Source: Plantactinospora sp. BC1 (GTDB taxonomy: Bacteria > Actinomycetota > Actinomycetes > Mycobacteriales > Micromonosporaceae). From it: a stretch of 64,000 bases of DNA. The position numbers and the translations under genes are program-made. Positions 40,721 through 51,018 of this stretch are shown one piece after another (within the stretch, counting starts at the first letter, position 1; each line of letters opens with the position of its first letter). The stretch is taken from positions 6,138,001-6,202,000 of the forward strand of contig NZ_CP028158.1 of the NCBI RefSeq assembly GCF_003030345.1, read 5' to 3'. The notes beneath the pieces are model-generated. The model worked only from the letters and a program-made list of their open reading frames with translations. It was not told the origin of the DNA and searched no databases.

Positions 40721-42424
40721 TCAGACAGTCTGCTTCATGTCGCCGGCCGGCCGGGCCGACTCACCCGCCGGTGTGGCGTCGGCCTCGCTCTCGGCCGGCG
40801 CCTCGGCCTCCGGCGCCGACGGGGTCGGCTCCGCCCCGTCCACGCCCGGGGCCTCGGACGGCTCGACCGACTCCCGCAGCTCCGGTGGCACCGGAAGGGT
40901 GAACCGGATCATCGTGCCCTCGGTGACCGCCTCGGGATCGACCCAGACCCGGCCACCGTGGTACTCGACGATCTTCTTCACGATGGCCAGCCCGATCCCG
41001 GTGCCCGGATAGGCGTCCTTCGCGTGCAGCCGCTGGAAGATCACGAATATCTTGTCGGCGAACTCGGGCTCGATGCCGATCCCGTTGTCCTGACAACTGA
41101 TCTCCCACTCGTCGCCCAGCCGCCGGGCCGAGACGTGCACCTTCGGCGCGACGTCCGGGCGGCGGAACTTGAGCGAGTTGCCGACCAGGTTCGCCAGCAG
41201 GTTGGTCAGCAGGGTCTCCTCGCCCCGGATGACCGGCAGGTCCGACCAGGTGAGCTCGCCGCCGACGTACTGCCGGGTCGGCTCGGTCTGGCCGGCGACC
41301 TCGCTCATCACCGCGTTCAGGTCGACCTCGGTGAACCCGCTGGTGAGCCGGCCGATCCGGGAGAACGCCAACAGGTCGTTGATCAGCCGCTGCATCCGCT
41401 GCGCCCCGTCCACCGCGAACGCGATGTACTGGTCGGCGCGCTCGTCGAGCTTGCCCGCGTACCGGCGTTGCAGCAGCTGGCAGAAGCTGGCCACCTTGCG
41501 CAGCGGCTCCTGGAGGTCGTGCGAGGCGACGTAGGCGAACTGCTCCAGGTCACGGTTGGACCGGACCAGCTCCTCGGCCTGCCGCTCCAGTTGGCTGTTG
41601 ACCCACTCGATCCGTTCCCGCGCCTGCCGTACCTCGTCCAGGTCGGCGGCGATCCGGCGGCGCATCCCGTCGATGTCGCCGGCCAACGCGGCCAGCTCCG
41701 GCGGACCGACCTGCTCGATCTCCCGCTGGTACGCCCCGCCGGCCACCTCCCGCACCTGGCCCGCCAGCGTGGTGACCGGCCCGATGACCAGCCGGTTCAG
41801 CGAGGTCATCAGCGCGAGCCCGGCCAGCACCACCACGATCGCGGCCAGGATCAGCAGCAGCACCAGGGTGTTGCCGGTCGCCCGGGCGTTGCGCGCGACG
41901 CTGTTGCGCAGCTCCAGGATCGACCCCTGCAACGCCTCCACCTCGCCGCGCAGCTCGGTGAAGCGGGCCCCGGTCTGGGCGGTCAGATGCGCCTGTGCGG
42001 CCTCCGGCCCGCTCCGCACGGTCAGCTCGATCGCCGGCTCGGCCACCGCCTCCCGCCACTGCTGGGCGTGGTCCCGCACCGTGTGCAGCTCGCGGCGGAT
42101 CTCCGGCTGGTCGGTCAGCAGCGCGTCCATCGAGGCGATCAGCGCCGTCTCCCGCTTCAGCCCCTCCCGGTACGGCGCCAGGTCGGCGTCGTTCGCGGTG
42201 ACCGCGTAGCCGCGTACCCCGGTCTGCTGGTCGACCAAGGCGCTGAGCAGCGCCTGACCGTCGGTGCGCAGCGGACCGGTCTTGGTGAGCAGGGTGTCCA
42301 GGTGTTGCCGGTTGCTGGTGGCGACGACCGCCGCGCTGACCGCCAGCATGCCGAGCACCACACCGACGACCACGCACAGTACGGCGACCCGACGCCGCAG
42401 CGTCCAGCGAACCCGTGCCTTCAC
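40721..42424 (-). CDS. CHASE3 sensor histidine kinase
   Basis: A 567-residue kinase: membrane span 11-35, CHASE3 sensory domain about 40-175, second span 184-207, HAMP, coiled coil, HisKA with H302 in SHDLQEPL, HATPase ([42 protein letters not shown]) and an acidic C-terminal tail of about 65 residues. SHDLQEPL is the phytochrome-related HisKA variety that pairs with Rcp1-like regulators. GTG start overlaps the phosphatase stop by 4 bp. Confidence 0.94.
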   Translation of the reverse strand: MKARVRWTLRRRVAVLCVVVGVVLGMLAVSAAVVATSNRQHLDTLLTKTGPLRTDGQALLSALVDQQTGVRGYAVTANDADLAPYREGLKRETALIASMDALLTDQPEIRRELHTVRDHAQQWREAVAEPAIELTVRSGPEAAQAHLTAQTGARFTELRGEVEALQGSILELRNSVARNARATGNTLVLLLILAAIVVVLAGLALMTSLNRLVIGPVTTLAGQVREVAGGAYQREIEQVGPPELAALAGDIDGMRRRIAADLDEVRQARERIEWVNSQLERQAEELVRSNRDLEQFAYVASHDLQEPLRKVASFCQLLQRRYAGKLDERADQYIAFAVDGAQRMQRLINDLLAFSRIGRLTSGFTEVDLNAVMSEVAGQTEPTRQYVGGELTWSDLPVIRGEETLLTNLLANLVGNSLKFRRPDVAPKVHVSARRLGDEWEISCQDNGIGIEPEFADKIFVIFQRLHAKDAYPGTGIGLAIVKKIVEYHGGRVWVDPEAVTEGTMIRFTLPVPPELRESVEPSEAPGVDGAEPTPSAPEAEAPAESEADATPAGESARPAGDMKQTV

Positions 42425-43665
42425 CGCCCCTCCCCCCGGCAGACCAGCAGCATCGCCACGTCGTCGGAGAGCGGGCCGCCGTTGTGCTCCTCGGCCCGCT
42501 CCACCAGCCAGCCGGGCAGCTCCGGCAGGCCCACCCCACGGGCCCGCGGATCAGCCACCAGCCCGCTCAGTCCGGGTACGTCCAACCGCTCGTCGCCGTC
42601 GCCGATCCGGCCCTCGACGAGCCCGTCCGTGTACATCAACAATGACCAGTCCTCGGTGTCGAAACGCAACTCGTGGGCGACCGGCGGCCGGGGCCGTACG
42701 CCGAGCAGCAGCCCGTGCGGGGCCGGTACCGGCGCCACCCGGCCCCCGGCGAGCAGCAGCGGCGGCGGATGCCCGGCGAGCCGTACGGTGGCCCGGTTGC
42801 CGGCCAGGTCCAGCCGGACGGCGGCGACGGTGGCGAAGATCTCCCGCCTCGACCGCTCGCTCATCAGCACCTGCTCCAGCGCCGGCAGCACCTGCTCGTC
42901 GGGCACCCCGGCGAGCACCAGGGCCCGCCAGGCGACCCGCAGCTCGACACCGAGCGCCGCCTCGTCGACACCGTGCCCGCAGACGTCCCCGACGATCAGG
43001 TCGATCCGGTCCGGGGAGGTCTGCACCACGTCGTAGAAGTCGCCGCCGATCAGGGCCTCGTGCCGGCCGGGGCGGTAGAAGGGGTGCACCTGCACCAGGT
43101 CGGTGTCGATCAGGGGCTGGGGCAGCAGGCCGCGCTCCAACCGGGCGGACTCGGCCTGGCGCAGCTCCACCTCGCGCAGCCGGCGGGTGTTCTCGTCGGC
43201 CCGCTTGCGCTCCACCGCGTAGCGCAGCGCCCGGGCCAGCAGCACCCCGTCGACCTGGCCCTTGACCAGGTAGTCCTGGGCGCCCTCGGCGACCGCACCG
43301 ATGCCGAGGTGCTCGTCGGAACGGCCGGTGAGCACGCAGACGGCGGCGTTGCTGGACATCCCGAGCACCTGGCGGAGCCCGTCCAGGCCCTGCGCGTCCG
43401 GCAGGCCGAGGTCGAGCAGTACGCAGTCGACGCCGGAGATCTTGGACCGGGCACCGTTCAGGCTGTTCGCGACGAGCAGGTCGATCCCCTCGCCGGTCTC
43501 GGCGAGCAGCTCGCCGACCAGGAAGGCGTCGGCGTCGTCGTCCTCGATCAGCAGCACCCGCAGCCGCTCCCGGGGCGGCAGTTTGGCGTGCCGCCCGAGC
43601 CCGCCGTGCGGGTACGACGGCGCGGGTACGACGGACGACCCGGTCACCGGGCCGCCCCCACCCAT
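42421..43665 (-). CDS. Receiver-SpoIIE (PP2C) phosphatase
   Basis: A 414-residue protein: receiver domain about 35-155 with D85 (LLDLGLPD), a short coiled coil (ERKRADENTRRLREVELRQAE, about 160-180), then a SpoIIE/RsbU-type phosphatase with metal acids in GGDFYDVV, VGDVCGHG and SDDVAML. Phosphatases of this kind dephosphorylate anti-sigma-factor antagonists. ATG 43665 chosen; a GTG six codons later is also possible. First gene of the operon; its target partner is not in the window. Confidence 0.92.
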   Translation of the reverse strand: MGGGGPVTGSSVVPAPSYPHGGLGRHAKLPPRERLRVLLIEDDDADAFLVGELLAETGEGIDLLVANSLNGARSKISGVDCVLLDLGLPDAQGLDGLRQVLGMSSNAAVCVLTGRSDEHLGIGAVAEGAQDYLVKGQVDGVLLARALRYAVERKRADENTRRLREVELRQAESARLERGLLPQPLIDTDLVQVHPFYRPGRHEALIGGDFYDVVQTSPDRIDLIVGDVCGHGVDEAALGVELRVAWRALVLAGVPDEQVLPALEQVLMSERSRREIFATVAAVRLDLAGNRATVRLAGHPPPLLLAGGRVAPVPAPHGLLLGVRPRPPVAHELRFDTEDWSLLMYTDGLVEGRIGDGDERLDVPGLSGLVADPRARGVGLPELPGWLVERAEEHNGGPLSDDVAMLLVCRGEGR

Positions 43666-43837
43666 CCGGTCACGACGCCTCCTCGCTCCGTTCCTCGCCG
43701 CCCCGACCGTCCCGCTCCGGCACGGGGTCCTGCGTGCCCCGTGCGGTCGTGCCCGGCCCACGCCGACGATCCGCGCCGATCCTGTACCACCCAACGCTGC
43801 CACACAACACAGGTAGCGCCGACACGGTGCCCGGACG

Positions 43838-44200
43838 TCACCTCGGGGCTTCCGCCGCTCCGGGGGCGTCGCGCAGGCGTACCCGTTCGGCCTGCTCCGC
43901 GATCACCTGACCGAGCACACCGTGTAGCCGGCCGCAGTCGAGGCAGTGCAGGTTCTCGTCCAGCCGCCGGCTCCCGCAACTCGCGCAACCGCCCCGGTCG
44001 GCCCGGTCCCGGTAACCGGCCAGCGCCTCGGCCAGGGCCCGGGCCAGATGCGGGGTGAGCGTGATCGTCGCAGCCTCGCCGCCGGAGCGGACGTCGACGA
44101 CGCCGACCGGTGCCGCCGCCGGCTCGGGGTCGTACGGCGCCACCCGGGCGACGAAATCGCGCAGTACGGCGACGGGATCGGTCACTCGGTACGTGGACAT
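43838..44200 (-). CDS. Small zinc-ribbon protein
   Basis: A 120-residue protein with CASCGSRRLDENLHCLDCG at about 82-100, two CxxC knuckles expected to bind one zinc. The N-terminal part (TITLTPHLARALAEALAGY) is alpha/beta. ATG at 44200. I do not recognise the family; it could bind nucleic acid. It is divergent from the M28 gene with a 102-bp gap. Confidence 0.75.
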   Translation of the reverse strand: MSTYRVTDPVAVLRDFVARVAPYDPEPAAAPVGVVDVRSGGEAATITLTPHLARALAEALAGYRDRADRGGCASCGSRRLDENLHCLDCGRLHGVLGQVIAEQAERVRLRDAPGAAEAPR

Positions 44201-44302
44201 GGGTATCACGCTATGCGACCGGCCGCCAGCAGGGTGACCCGGCCGGGCGGGCGGCGGCCGAACCGCGATGATGGCAGTCGCTGCCGACCCCTGGAGGCAC
44301 CC

Positions 44303-46696
44303 GTGCCCAGCCCCGACACCCCTCACTCCCCCGTCCGTCTGCCCGCCGCCGAACGGGCCCTGGCCCGGCCCCGGCGCCGGCTGACGGCCGCGCTGGCCGC
44401 CGTGGCCGCGCTGGCGGCGGTCGGCGTGCTCACCGTGTTCGGCGTGGGTACGCCCGACCCGGCCGGCCTGGACGCGCCGGCCGACGAGTTCAGCGCGGAC
44501 CGGGCGTACCAGCACCTGCGGACCGTCGCGGCGGAGACGCATCCCGCCGGCAGCCCGGCCGCGGAGCGGGTACGGGGCCACCTGGAGCGCACCCTGCGTG
44601 ACCTCGGTCTCACCCCGGAGTCGCAGGACACCGTCGCCGAGGAGGCGGGGCAGCTCAGCGGCGGGTCGGGCGGCGCGACGCTGGCCCGGGTCCGCAACGT
44701 GGTCGCCCGGATCCCCGGCACCGATCCCACCGGCCGGGTCTTCCTGGTCGCCCACTACGACTCGGTGCAGGTCGGGCCGGGCGGCAACGACGACGGGGCC
44801 GGCACCTCCGCACTGCTGGAGGTGGCCCGCGCGCTGACCGTGGGCGAGCGCCCCCGCAACGACGTCGTACTGGTCTTCACCGACGCCGAGGAGGCGTGTC
44901 TCTGCGGCGCCTCGGCGTTCGCCGCGGACCATCCGCTAGCCGCCGACGGCGGCGTGGTGCTCAACCTGGAGGCGCGGGGCAGCACCGGTCCGGTGATCAT
45001 GTTCGAGACCTCGCTGCGCAACGCCGGGCTGGTGGAGGTCTTCGGCCGGGCCGCGCCGTACCCGGTGGGTACCTCGTTCGCGGTCGAGGTCTACCGGCTG
45101 CTGCCCAACGACACCGACTTCACCGCCTTCCTCGACCACGGCTTCACCGGGCTGAACGCCGCCTACATCGACGGTGCCGCGCTCTACCACACCCCGTTGG
45201 ACACCCCGGCCAACGTCGACCGGGGCAGCCTGCAACAGCACGGTGCGAACGCCCTCGGGCTGGCCCGGGAGTTCGGCGCGGTCGACCTGACCCGGCTGGA
45301 CGCCGACGGGGACGCCACCTACTTCCCGCTGCCCGGCGGGCTGGCCCGGTATCCCGGCTGGCTCACGCTGCCGCTCGCGCTGCTCGCCCTGGCCGGGGTC
45401 GGCGTACTCGGCTGGGCCGTCCGGCGGCGCGGACGGGCGAGCTGGCCCGGGCTGGCCGCCGGGTTCGGGCTGGCGCTGCTGCCGATCGTGCTCGCCCCGG
45501 TCGGGGCGCAACTGCTCTGGGCCGGGATCACCGCGATCCGGCCGGGCTACGCGACGCTGCTCGACCCGTACCGTCCACTGTGGTATCGACTGGCGGTGGT
45601 GGCGCTCGCCGCCGCCGTGCTGTTCGGCTGGTACGCGCTGACCCGCCGACGCGTCGGCCCGGCGGCCCTCGCCGTCGGCGGGCTGGGCTGGCTGGCCGTA
45701 CTCGGGGTGCTGCTCGCGGCCGTGGCGCCCGGCGGGGCGTACCTGGCCACCCTGCCGGCGCTGGCCGGCGTACTGGCCGGGCTGGTGGCCCTGGCCGTAC
45801 CCCACAACGGCCCGTGGCCGGTGGTCGCGGTGACCGTCGGCGCGGCGGTCGGGGTACTCGTGCTGCTCCCCACCGTCGTGCTGCTCTTCCCCGCGCTGGG
45901 GATGGCGATGGGCGGGGTCGGCGCGCTCTTCGCGGTGCTGCTCGGGCTGGCCGCGCTGCCGGTGGTGGACCTGCTGCACCCGGCGGCCGGCGGCCAGCGC
46001 GGGATGGCCGCGCTCCGGGCCCGGCGACGCGGCGCGCTGCCCGCGCTGGCCGCGCTGCTCGGCGCCGTGCTCTGCGCCGGGACCGGCCTGGCCGTCGACC
46101 GGTTCGACGCCGGGCACCCGGTGCCGACCCACCTGATGTACGCGCTGGACGCCGACACCGGCACCGCCCGCTGGCTCACCGAGGAGACCGACCCGCAGCC
46201 CTGGACCGACCGGTACGTCGACGCCCCGACCCGGATCGACGACAGCTTCCCGTTCTTCGGCGACGAGGAGCTGCGCGCCGGCCCGGCCGAACCGGCCACC
46301 CTGCCCCCGCCCCGGCTCGACCCGCTCGCCGACGTCACCGAGGCCGGGCTGCGTACGCTACGCGTCCGGCTGGTGCCGCAACGCCCGGTACGGTTCGCCG
46401 CGCTGCACGTCGACCCGGCGACCGCCGACGTCGTCTCGGCCCGGGTCGCCGGCCGCGAGGTCCGGGTCGACGGTCCGGAGCCGTTCGGTGTGGTGTTCCA
46501 CGCCCCACCGGCCGGGGGGATCGAGATCGAGCTGCGGTTGCGCCCGACCGGCGGCGGTCCGGTGCGGCTGCGGGCGATGGACGGCAGCGACGGCCTGGCC
46601 GGACTGCCTGGCTTCCGGCCGCGGCCGCCCGGCGTCGGCATCGTCGGATCGCACAGCTCGGAACTGGTCGCGGTGGCCCGGACGTATCCGCTCTGA
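44303..46696 (+). CDS. M28-family membrane peptidase
   Basis: A 797-residue protein: one N-terminal span (about 30-47), then a zinc aminopeptidase domain with HYD (H151, D153), NDDGAGTSALLEVA, DAEE and YHTPLDT, the five ligands of M28 peptidases, on the outside. From about 350 there are eight or nine more membrane spans, then an outside beta-rich segment. This is the layout of yeast vacuolar Pff1/FXNA-type proteases. GTG at 44303 follows TGGAGG. Probably cleaves peptides at the cell surface. Confidence 0.9.
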   Translation: MPSPDTPHSPVRLPAAERALARPRRRLTAALAAVAALAAVGVLTVFGVGTPDPAGLDAPADEFSADRAYQHLRTVAAETHPAGSPAAERVRGHLERTLRDLGLTPESQDTVAEEAGQLSGGSGGATLARVRNVVARIPGTDPTGRVFLVAHYDSVQVGPGGNDDGAGTSALLEVARALTVGERPRNDVVLVFTDAEEACLCGASAFAADHPLAADGGVVLNLEARGSTGPVIMFETSLRNAGLVEVFGRAAPYPVGTSFAVEVYRLLPNDTDFTAFLDHGFTGLNAAYIDGAALYHTPLDTPANVDRGSLQQHGANALGLAREFGAVDLTRLDADGDATYFPLPGGLARYPGWLTLPLALLALAGVGVLGWAVRRRGRASWPGLAAGFGLALLPIVLAPVGAQLLWAGITAIRPGYATLLDPYRPLWYRLAVVALAAAVLFGWYALTRRRVGPAALAVGGLGWLAVLGVLLAAVAPGGAYLATLPALAGVLAGLVALAVPHNGPWPVVAVTVGAAVGVLVLLPTVVLLFPALGMAMGGVGALFAVLLGLAALPVVDLLHPAAGGQRGMAALRARRRGALPALAALLGAVLCAGTGLAVDRFDAGHPVPTHLMYALDADTGTARWLTEETDPQPWTDRYVDAPTRIDDSFPFFGDEELRAGPAEPATLPPPRLDPLADVTEAGLRTLRVRLVPQRPVRFAALHVDPATADVVSARVAGREVRVDGPEPFGVVFHAPPAGGIEIELRLRPTGGGPVRLRAMDGSDGLAGLPGFRPRPPGVGIVGSHSSELVAVARTYPL

Positions 46697-46932
46697 GCCG
46701 ATTCCCGGCGCGGATGTGACGCCGGAGGCGGGTCCGGCGCTGTAATAGCCGAGAGATGGAAAGTCGGCGGCCGGAACCGCCCACCGACGAACGCCTGCCC
46801 TGCGGCGGGCGGTTCCGGCCGCGCACAGGTTTGCGGCCCGGACCGAGCCGGCGAAACGCCGGTCGGCCGGGTCGAGGACCCACCGACCCACAACGGGCCA
46901 GGTGCGGTGGGGCGGTCCCCGGCCGGCGGTCA
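46697..46932. other. Intergenic region between convergent genes
   Basis: No gene, repeat or RNA seen in these 236 bp between the M28 peptidase and GH9 genes, apart from the terminator at its right edge. Confidence 0.5.
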
Positions 46933-46964
46933 CCCGCCGACCGGGGGCTTCGCCCGTCGGGCGG
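46933..46964. terminator. Terminator between M28 and GH9 genes
   Basis: CCGCCGAC and GGGGGC pair with GCCC and GTCGGGCGG across a TTC loop, with two bulges. It ends directly at the GH9 stop and can serve both convergent genes. Confidence 0.6.
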
Positions 46965-49256
46965 TCAGTGCCGGCGGTTGCCGGCGTCGCCGTTGTCCTG
47001 GTCGGCGATGAAGGCCGCGATCCAGGCCAGCGGGGCGTTCCAGTTGATGGTCAGCTCGTTCGTCGACCAGGACTCGATGTCGTCGATGTAGCAGAACTGC
47101 GGCGCGCAGCCGCGCAGCTTCTGCTGGGCGACCGGGTCCTGGATGGCCGAGTTCGGGCCGCCGGAGAGGGTGCCCCGGGGCGGGTTGGGCAGGTCGGGGT
47201 TGAGCTGGCGGGCGTACCAGCGGCTGTGCTGGTTGCGCGAGGCCACCTCGCCGTAGCCGGTCACGTACGACTGGTTCAGGGCGTTGCGGCCGAGGATGTA
47301 GTCCATCGTCTCCAGTACGCCGTCCCGGTAGCGGTCCTTCCCGGTCAGGTCGAACGCGGTGGCGAGCACGATGGCGTTGTTGACGATCAGGTTGTTGGAG
47401 CCCCAGTCGAAGAGGTTGTCCGACGGGCTGTACGGGATGCCGTACGGGTGCGCCCGCAGCGTGGCCAGGTAGCGGTCGGCGCCCTGGGCGACCGAGGCGC
47501 GTACCCGGGCCCGGTCCGGCAGGTTGTTCGGCACCGTCGCCAGTTGCAGCCGGCCGAGCGCTGCGGTGTTGCCCCAGTCCATGCCCCGCTCCCGCCAGAC
47601 GTCGCCGGTGTGGTGCGGCGAGGCGAGCACGAAGTCGCGGTACTCCTTCGCCCCGGTGCTCAGGTAGAGCTCGGCGGCGGCCCAGTAGAACTCGTCGGTG
47701 ACGTCCGCGTCGTTGTACGCGCCGCCGCCGTTGGCGTCGGCCGGGTCGGCGTACCGCTCGGGGTTGGCCAACGCGGCCGCCCAGGCCGTCTTGGCGGCGG
47801 CCAGGTTCCGCTCGGCGAACCTCCGGTCGTACGGCTTGAAGACCCGGGCCGCCTGTGCGGCGGTGGCGGCCAGGTTGAGCGTGGCGGCGGTGGACGGCGG
47901 GTGCAGTTCGCGCCGCTTCTCGTCGAGGTGCGGCAGCAGCGGCAGGCCGGTCCAGGAGTCGTCGTGGATCTTGTGGTGGGCCATCCCGGCCAGCGGCTTA
48001 CCGGCCGGCACCTGCATGCTGAGCAGGAACTCCTGCTCCCAGCGCGCCTCGTCGAGGATGTCCGGCACCCGGTTGCCGCTCTCCGGCAGGTTCAGGGTGC
48101 GGTCGCCGAGCCGCCACGGCTGCCCGGTGCGGGCCCGGGTCGAGCGCTCGTACTCGCTCATCAGCTGGTGCACCGAGATGCCGCCGTTGACCACGTACTT
48201 GCCGTGGTCGCCGGCGTCGTACCAGCCGCCGGAGACGTCCAGGGTGTAGTCGCAGACGCCGGGCTGGCAGGGTACGGCCGTGTCGCCCTGGTTGGGCGCC
48301 ACCCCGACGTGTCCGGCCGGCCGACCGTAGCCGGGGCGGAGCGCGTCGGAGATCTCGATGCCGCTGCGCTGGGTGTAGTAGAACTTCAGCGCGTCGGTGC
48401 GGAGCTGCTCGTAGAAGTCGACGCCGATGTCGAACGGCCGGCTGGTCTCGCCGTCGGCGGTCAGCGTGTAGCCGGTGCCGGGGCGGGTGAAGTGCCCGAA
48501 GTCGATGGTGTGCACGTTCTGCCCGGAGGAGCTGTCCAGGCCGCGCGGGGTCGTCCGGCCCTGCTTGACGAGCCGGCCGGCGCCGTCGCGGAGCTGGTAG
48601 GGCAGCGGGCCGGTCGCCTCGGTGACCACTGTGGCGTTCTTCGGCCCCTTCGGCAGGTAGCCGACCTGGTTGACCCGGACCCTCGGGCCGGTGTCCGGGA
48701 CGTAGACGTCCGGCTCGGCGCCGCCGGTCAGCGAGACGTTGTCCAGGCAGACCGTCCAGGGTTCGGCGCTGCCGCCGAGCTGGAAGACGACCTGGGCGTT
48801 CGGCAGGTCGACCGGGGAGGTGAAGGTGTAGCGGTACTCGTTGCCGGAGACGCTCAGCTCGGGGCTGGCCGACAGGTACTGGGTGTACGGGTCGACCGGC
48901 AGCTGGACCAGCGCCCGGCCGACCCTGTTCGGGGTGGCCTGGCCGAAGAACCGGAACTCGTACGACTCACCGGCGACCAGCGCGACGTTGTCCTGACCGA
49001 TGATCACGTCCCAGGGGTTGACGGTGCCACCCGGTATCCCGGCGCAGAGCTGGCCGGTGCTGGAGTCGAGGGTGAGGTTGGCCGTGCCCCACCAGGGGGC
49101 GTGACCGTCGTCGAAGGTGCCGTTGACGATCTGCTCCGGCGCCTCGTCGGCCGGGGCGGCGACGGACGCGACGGGTGCGGTCAACACGGTGGCGGCGAGG
49201 GCCGCGACGGTGGCCGCGGCGAGCGGAACGGTACGCGGCGAGCGGGGTCTGAGCAC
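46965..49256 (-). CDS. Secreted GH9 cellulase with CBM4/9 module
   Basis: A 763-residue exported endoglucanase/exoglucanase. Signal peptide 1-34; CBM4_9 at about 40-178; an Ig-like CelD-N domain at 185-275; GH9 catalytic domain from about 283. Catalytic residues: Asp350 in DAGDHGKY (base region 347-350), H677 in QHSRWYARQ and proton donor E734 in [13 protein letters not shown]. It cuts beta-1,4 bonds in cellulose. GTG 49256 follows GGAAGGA; longer frames upstream are intergenic. A CebR-like operator lies 77 bp upstream, so it is probably induced by cellobiose. Confidence 0.94.
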   Translation of the reverse strand: MLRPRSPRTVPLAAATVAALAATVLTAPVASVAAPADEAPEQIVNGTFDDGHAPWWGTANLTLDSSTGQLCAGIPGGTVNPWDVIIGQDNVALVAGESYEFRFFGQATPNRVGRALVQLPVDPYTQYLSASPELSVSGNEYRYTFTSPVDLPNAQVVFQLGGSAEPWTVCLDNVSLTGGAEPDVYVPDTGPRVRVNQVGYLPKGPKNATVVTEATGPLPYQLRDGAGRLVKQGRTTPRGLDSSSGQNVHTIDFGHFTRPGTGYTLTADGETSRPFDIGVDFYEQLRTDALKFYYTQRSGIEISDALRPGYGRPAGHVGVAPNQGDTAVPCQPGVCDYTLDVSGGWYDAGDHGKYVVNGGISVHQLMSEYERSTRARTGQPWRLGDRTLNLPESGNRVPDILDEARWEQEFLLSMQVPAGKPLAGMAHHKIHDDSWTGLPLLPHLDEKRRELHPPSTAATLNLAATAAQAARVFKPYDRRFAERNLAAAKTAWAAALANPERYADPADANGGGAYNDADVTDEFYWAAAELYLSTGAKEYRDFVLASPHHTGDVWRERGMDWGNTAALGRLQLATVPNNLPDRARVRASVAQGADRYLATLRAHPYGIPYSPSDNLFDWGSNNLIVNNAIVLATAFDLTGKDRYRDGVLETMDYILGRNALNQSYVTGYGEVASRNQHSRWYARQLNPDLPNPPRGTLSGGPNSAIQDPVAQQKLRGCAPQFCYIDDIESWSTNELTINWNAPLAWIAAFIADQDNGDAGNRRH

Positions 49257-49332
49257 GTCATTCCTTCCGGTGGGCGCGGTGACCGGTGGCCGGCACCGCC
49301 GGGCGGGGTGGTACGACGTGGAGCAAGATCTA

Positions 49333-49346
49333 TGGAAGCGCTCCCA
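49333..49346 (-). promoter_or_regulatory. CebR-like operator upstream of the GH9 gene
   Basis: TGGAAGCGCTCCCA differs at one base from the palindrome TGGGAGCGCTCCCA, the known binding site of the cellobiose-responsive LacI repressor CebR in Streptomyces. It sits upstream of the cellulase start, in the spot expected for a repressor near the promoter. cebR is not in the window. Confidence 0.75.
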
Positions 49347-49842
49347 GTCCGAGAATACCGGGAGATTGACATCGAGTTTCCGGCCTGTCAACCGGCTCCC
49401 CACCGCCACCGCAGCGGATGACCACGATAAATCCCGCCGAAGCGGGACAGCCCGGCTCCGTCCACCCCGGACGACGGACCGATCGGCCGACCGACCGCCC
49501 ACCGACCGGCACCGGCGGGCCGGCACCCGCGCCGACCGGCGTACCGGCCGACCCGCGCGGCACCTCGGGCCGGGCCGGCCACCACAACCACACGAAGCCC
49601 TACGACTACTAAGGGTAGTCGTGGCCGATCGCAGTCGAATGAACTCCCTGGTCTCCGCGAATTCGGCCGACCCGCTCGCCCGGAGTTCCACCACCGACGG
49701 TAATTCACACCCGCAATTTCCAGCTTCCGCGCGCCTCGGCGAATCCGTATTGACGCGTCGAGCTGTCGAGCGGTGCCCGCGCAACCAGGTATCCGCCAGC
49801 AGCCGACCGCTCGACGGGTAAGACCTCCGTTAATATGGCCTA
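49347..49842. other. Region between the GH9 and flavoprotein genes
   Basis: No gene seen. It holds an AT-leaning stretch near 49347-49380, then GC-rich degenerate CCGACCG repeats (about 49470-49560), an inverted repeat at 49602-49622, and a TAATAT box at 49831-49836 just before the flavoprotein start. Confidence 0.5.
49602..49622. promoter_or_regulatory. 8-bp inverted repeat, possible operator
   Basis: ACGACTAC (49602-49609) and GTAGTCGT (49615-49622) with a 5-nt loop. It resembles BlaI/CopY-type operators with TAC/GTA cores more than a terminator, because no gene ends nearby. It is too far from the flavoprotein start to be its core promoter. Confidence 0.35.
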
Positions 49843-50799
49843 ATGGCAACATCCCGACGGCCCGACGTTCTGGTTATCGGCGCGGGCGTCATCGGACTGT
49901 CCACCGCGGTCCGACTCGCCGACGCGGGGCTCTCGGTCCAGATCCGGGCCGCCCGGCCGCCACAGGAGACCACCTCCGCCTCCGCCGGGGCGAGCTGGGG
50001 GCCGTACGAGCTGACCGACGAACGCGTCCTGCACTGGAGCGAACAGACCCGGCTGACCCTGGAGAAGATCGCCGAGGACCCGACGGCCGGGGTACGACTC
50101 GTCCGTGGCCTGGAGGTGGCACCATTCCCGCTGGAGCCGCCGGCCTGCGTCCGCGACCTGAGCGACTTCGAACTGTGCACCCCCGACGAACTCCCACCCG
50201 GTTACGTCAACGGCTGGCGTTACACCAGTCCACTGGTGAACATGCCGACCTATCTGGAATATCTCACCGAGCGCCTGATCGGTCAGGGCGGCGATATCGA
50301 AATCGGCACCATCGGCTCTTTCAAGGAACTCGCCGGGGCCGCCGAGGTACTGGTGAATTGCACCGGACTCGGTGCCCGCTATCTGGTCCCGGACGACCAG
50401 GTCTATCCCACCCGGGGCCAATTGGTGGTCGTCGACAATCCGGGAATAGAGACGTTCTTCCAGGACTGGGCCGAGCACGAGGACATGACCTACATCCTGC
50501 CGCACGGCAACCACGTCGTACTCGGCGGCAGCGCGACGCCCGGCTCGGAGGACCTCACCCCGGACCCGGCCCGGGCAGCGGCGATCGTCGAACGCTGCGC
50601 CGCCGTCGAGCCGCTGCTCCGGGACGCCCCGATCCGGCGCATCATGGTCGGGCTCCGGCCGAGCCGGCCGAGCGTACGGATCGAACGCGATCAGGTCGAC
50701 GGCACCGTCCTCATCCACAACTACGGTCACGGCGGCTCGGGGCTCGCCCTTTCCTGGGGATGCGCCGACGAGGTGCTGGCGCTGAGCGAGTTGGCCTGA
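49843..50799 (+). CDS. D-amino-acid-oxidase family FAD protein
   Basis: A 318-residue flavoprotein: FAD motif GAGVIGLSTAVRLADAG at 13-29, the family NCTGLGARYL, and C-terminal HNYGHGGSGLALSWGCA. It is the right length for D-amino acid oxidase/DAO-like deaminases. The substrate-binding Tyr/Arg set (RYTSPLVNMPTYL, GLRPSRPSVRIERD) fits the D-amino acid group. A TAATAT box ends seven bases before the ATG, pointing to a leaderless mRNA. It may use D-amino acids from cell wall material. Confidence 0.9.
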   Translation: MATSRRPDVLVIGAGVIGLSTAVRLADAGLSVQIRAARPPQETTSASAGASWGPYELTDERVLHWSEQTRLTLEKIAEDPTAGVRLVRGLEVAPFPLEPPACVRDLSDFELCTPDELPPGYVNGWRYTSPLVNMPTYLEYLTERLIGQGGDIEIGTIGSFKELAGAAEVLVNCTGLGARYLVPDDQVYPTRGQLVVVDNPGIETFFQDWAEHEDMTYILPHGNHVVLGGSATPGSEDLTPDPARAAAIVERCAAVEPLLRDAPIRRIMVGLRPSRPSVRIERDQVDGTVLIHNYGHGGSGLALSWGCADEVLALSELA

Positions 50800-51018
50800 C
50801 CGGAGCCACGAAATCGCCCCCGTTCGGAATGGACCGCGGAAATGCCGGTCACACCCGTGCCGTCCGGGCGGGAAGTCGACCGCAGAGCCGCCGATATCCG
50901 ACTGACAGACAGGGCGGACTGTTAAACGATGACGGCACGACAGCCGGTAGGGTCCGCGCGGTTGACCCCGCCGCCGCAGAGCCACGGTCCGCCACGGGAG
51001 AGGCACGGTGAGAAACCC
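50800..51018. other. Intergenic region before the holin-like gene
   Basis: No gene seen in 219 bp. An AT-leaning stretch GGACTGTTAAACGATGAC near 50918-50935 is the likely promoter area. Confidence 0.4.

Noticed and set aside
46902-49421. 839-codon + strand frame over the GH9 gene
   Set aside because: Antisense shadow of the cellulase; no motif, and starts inside the terminator region.
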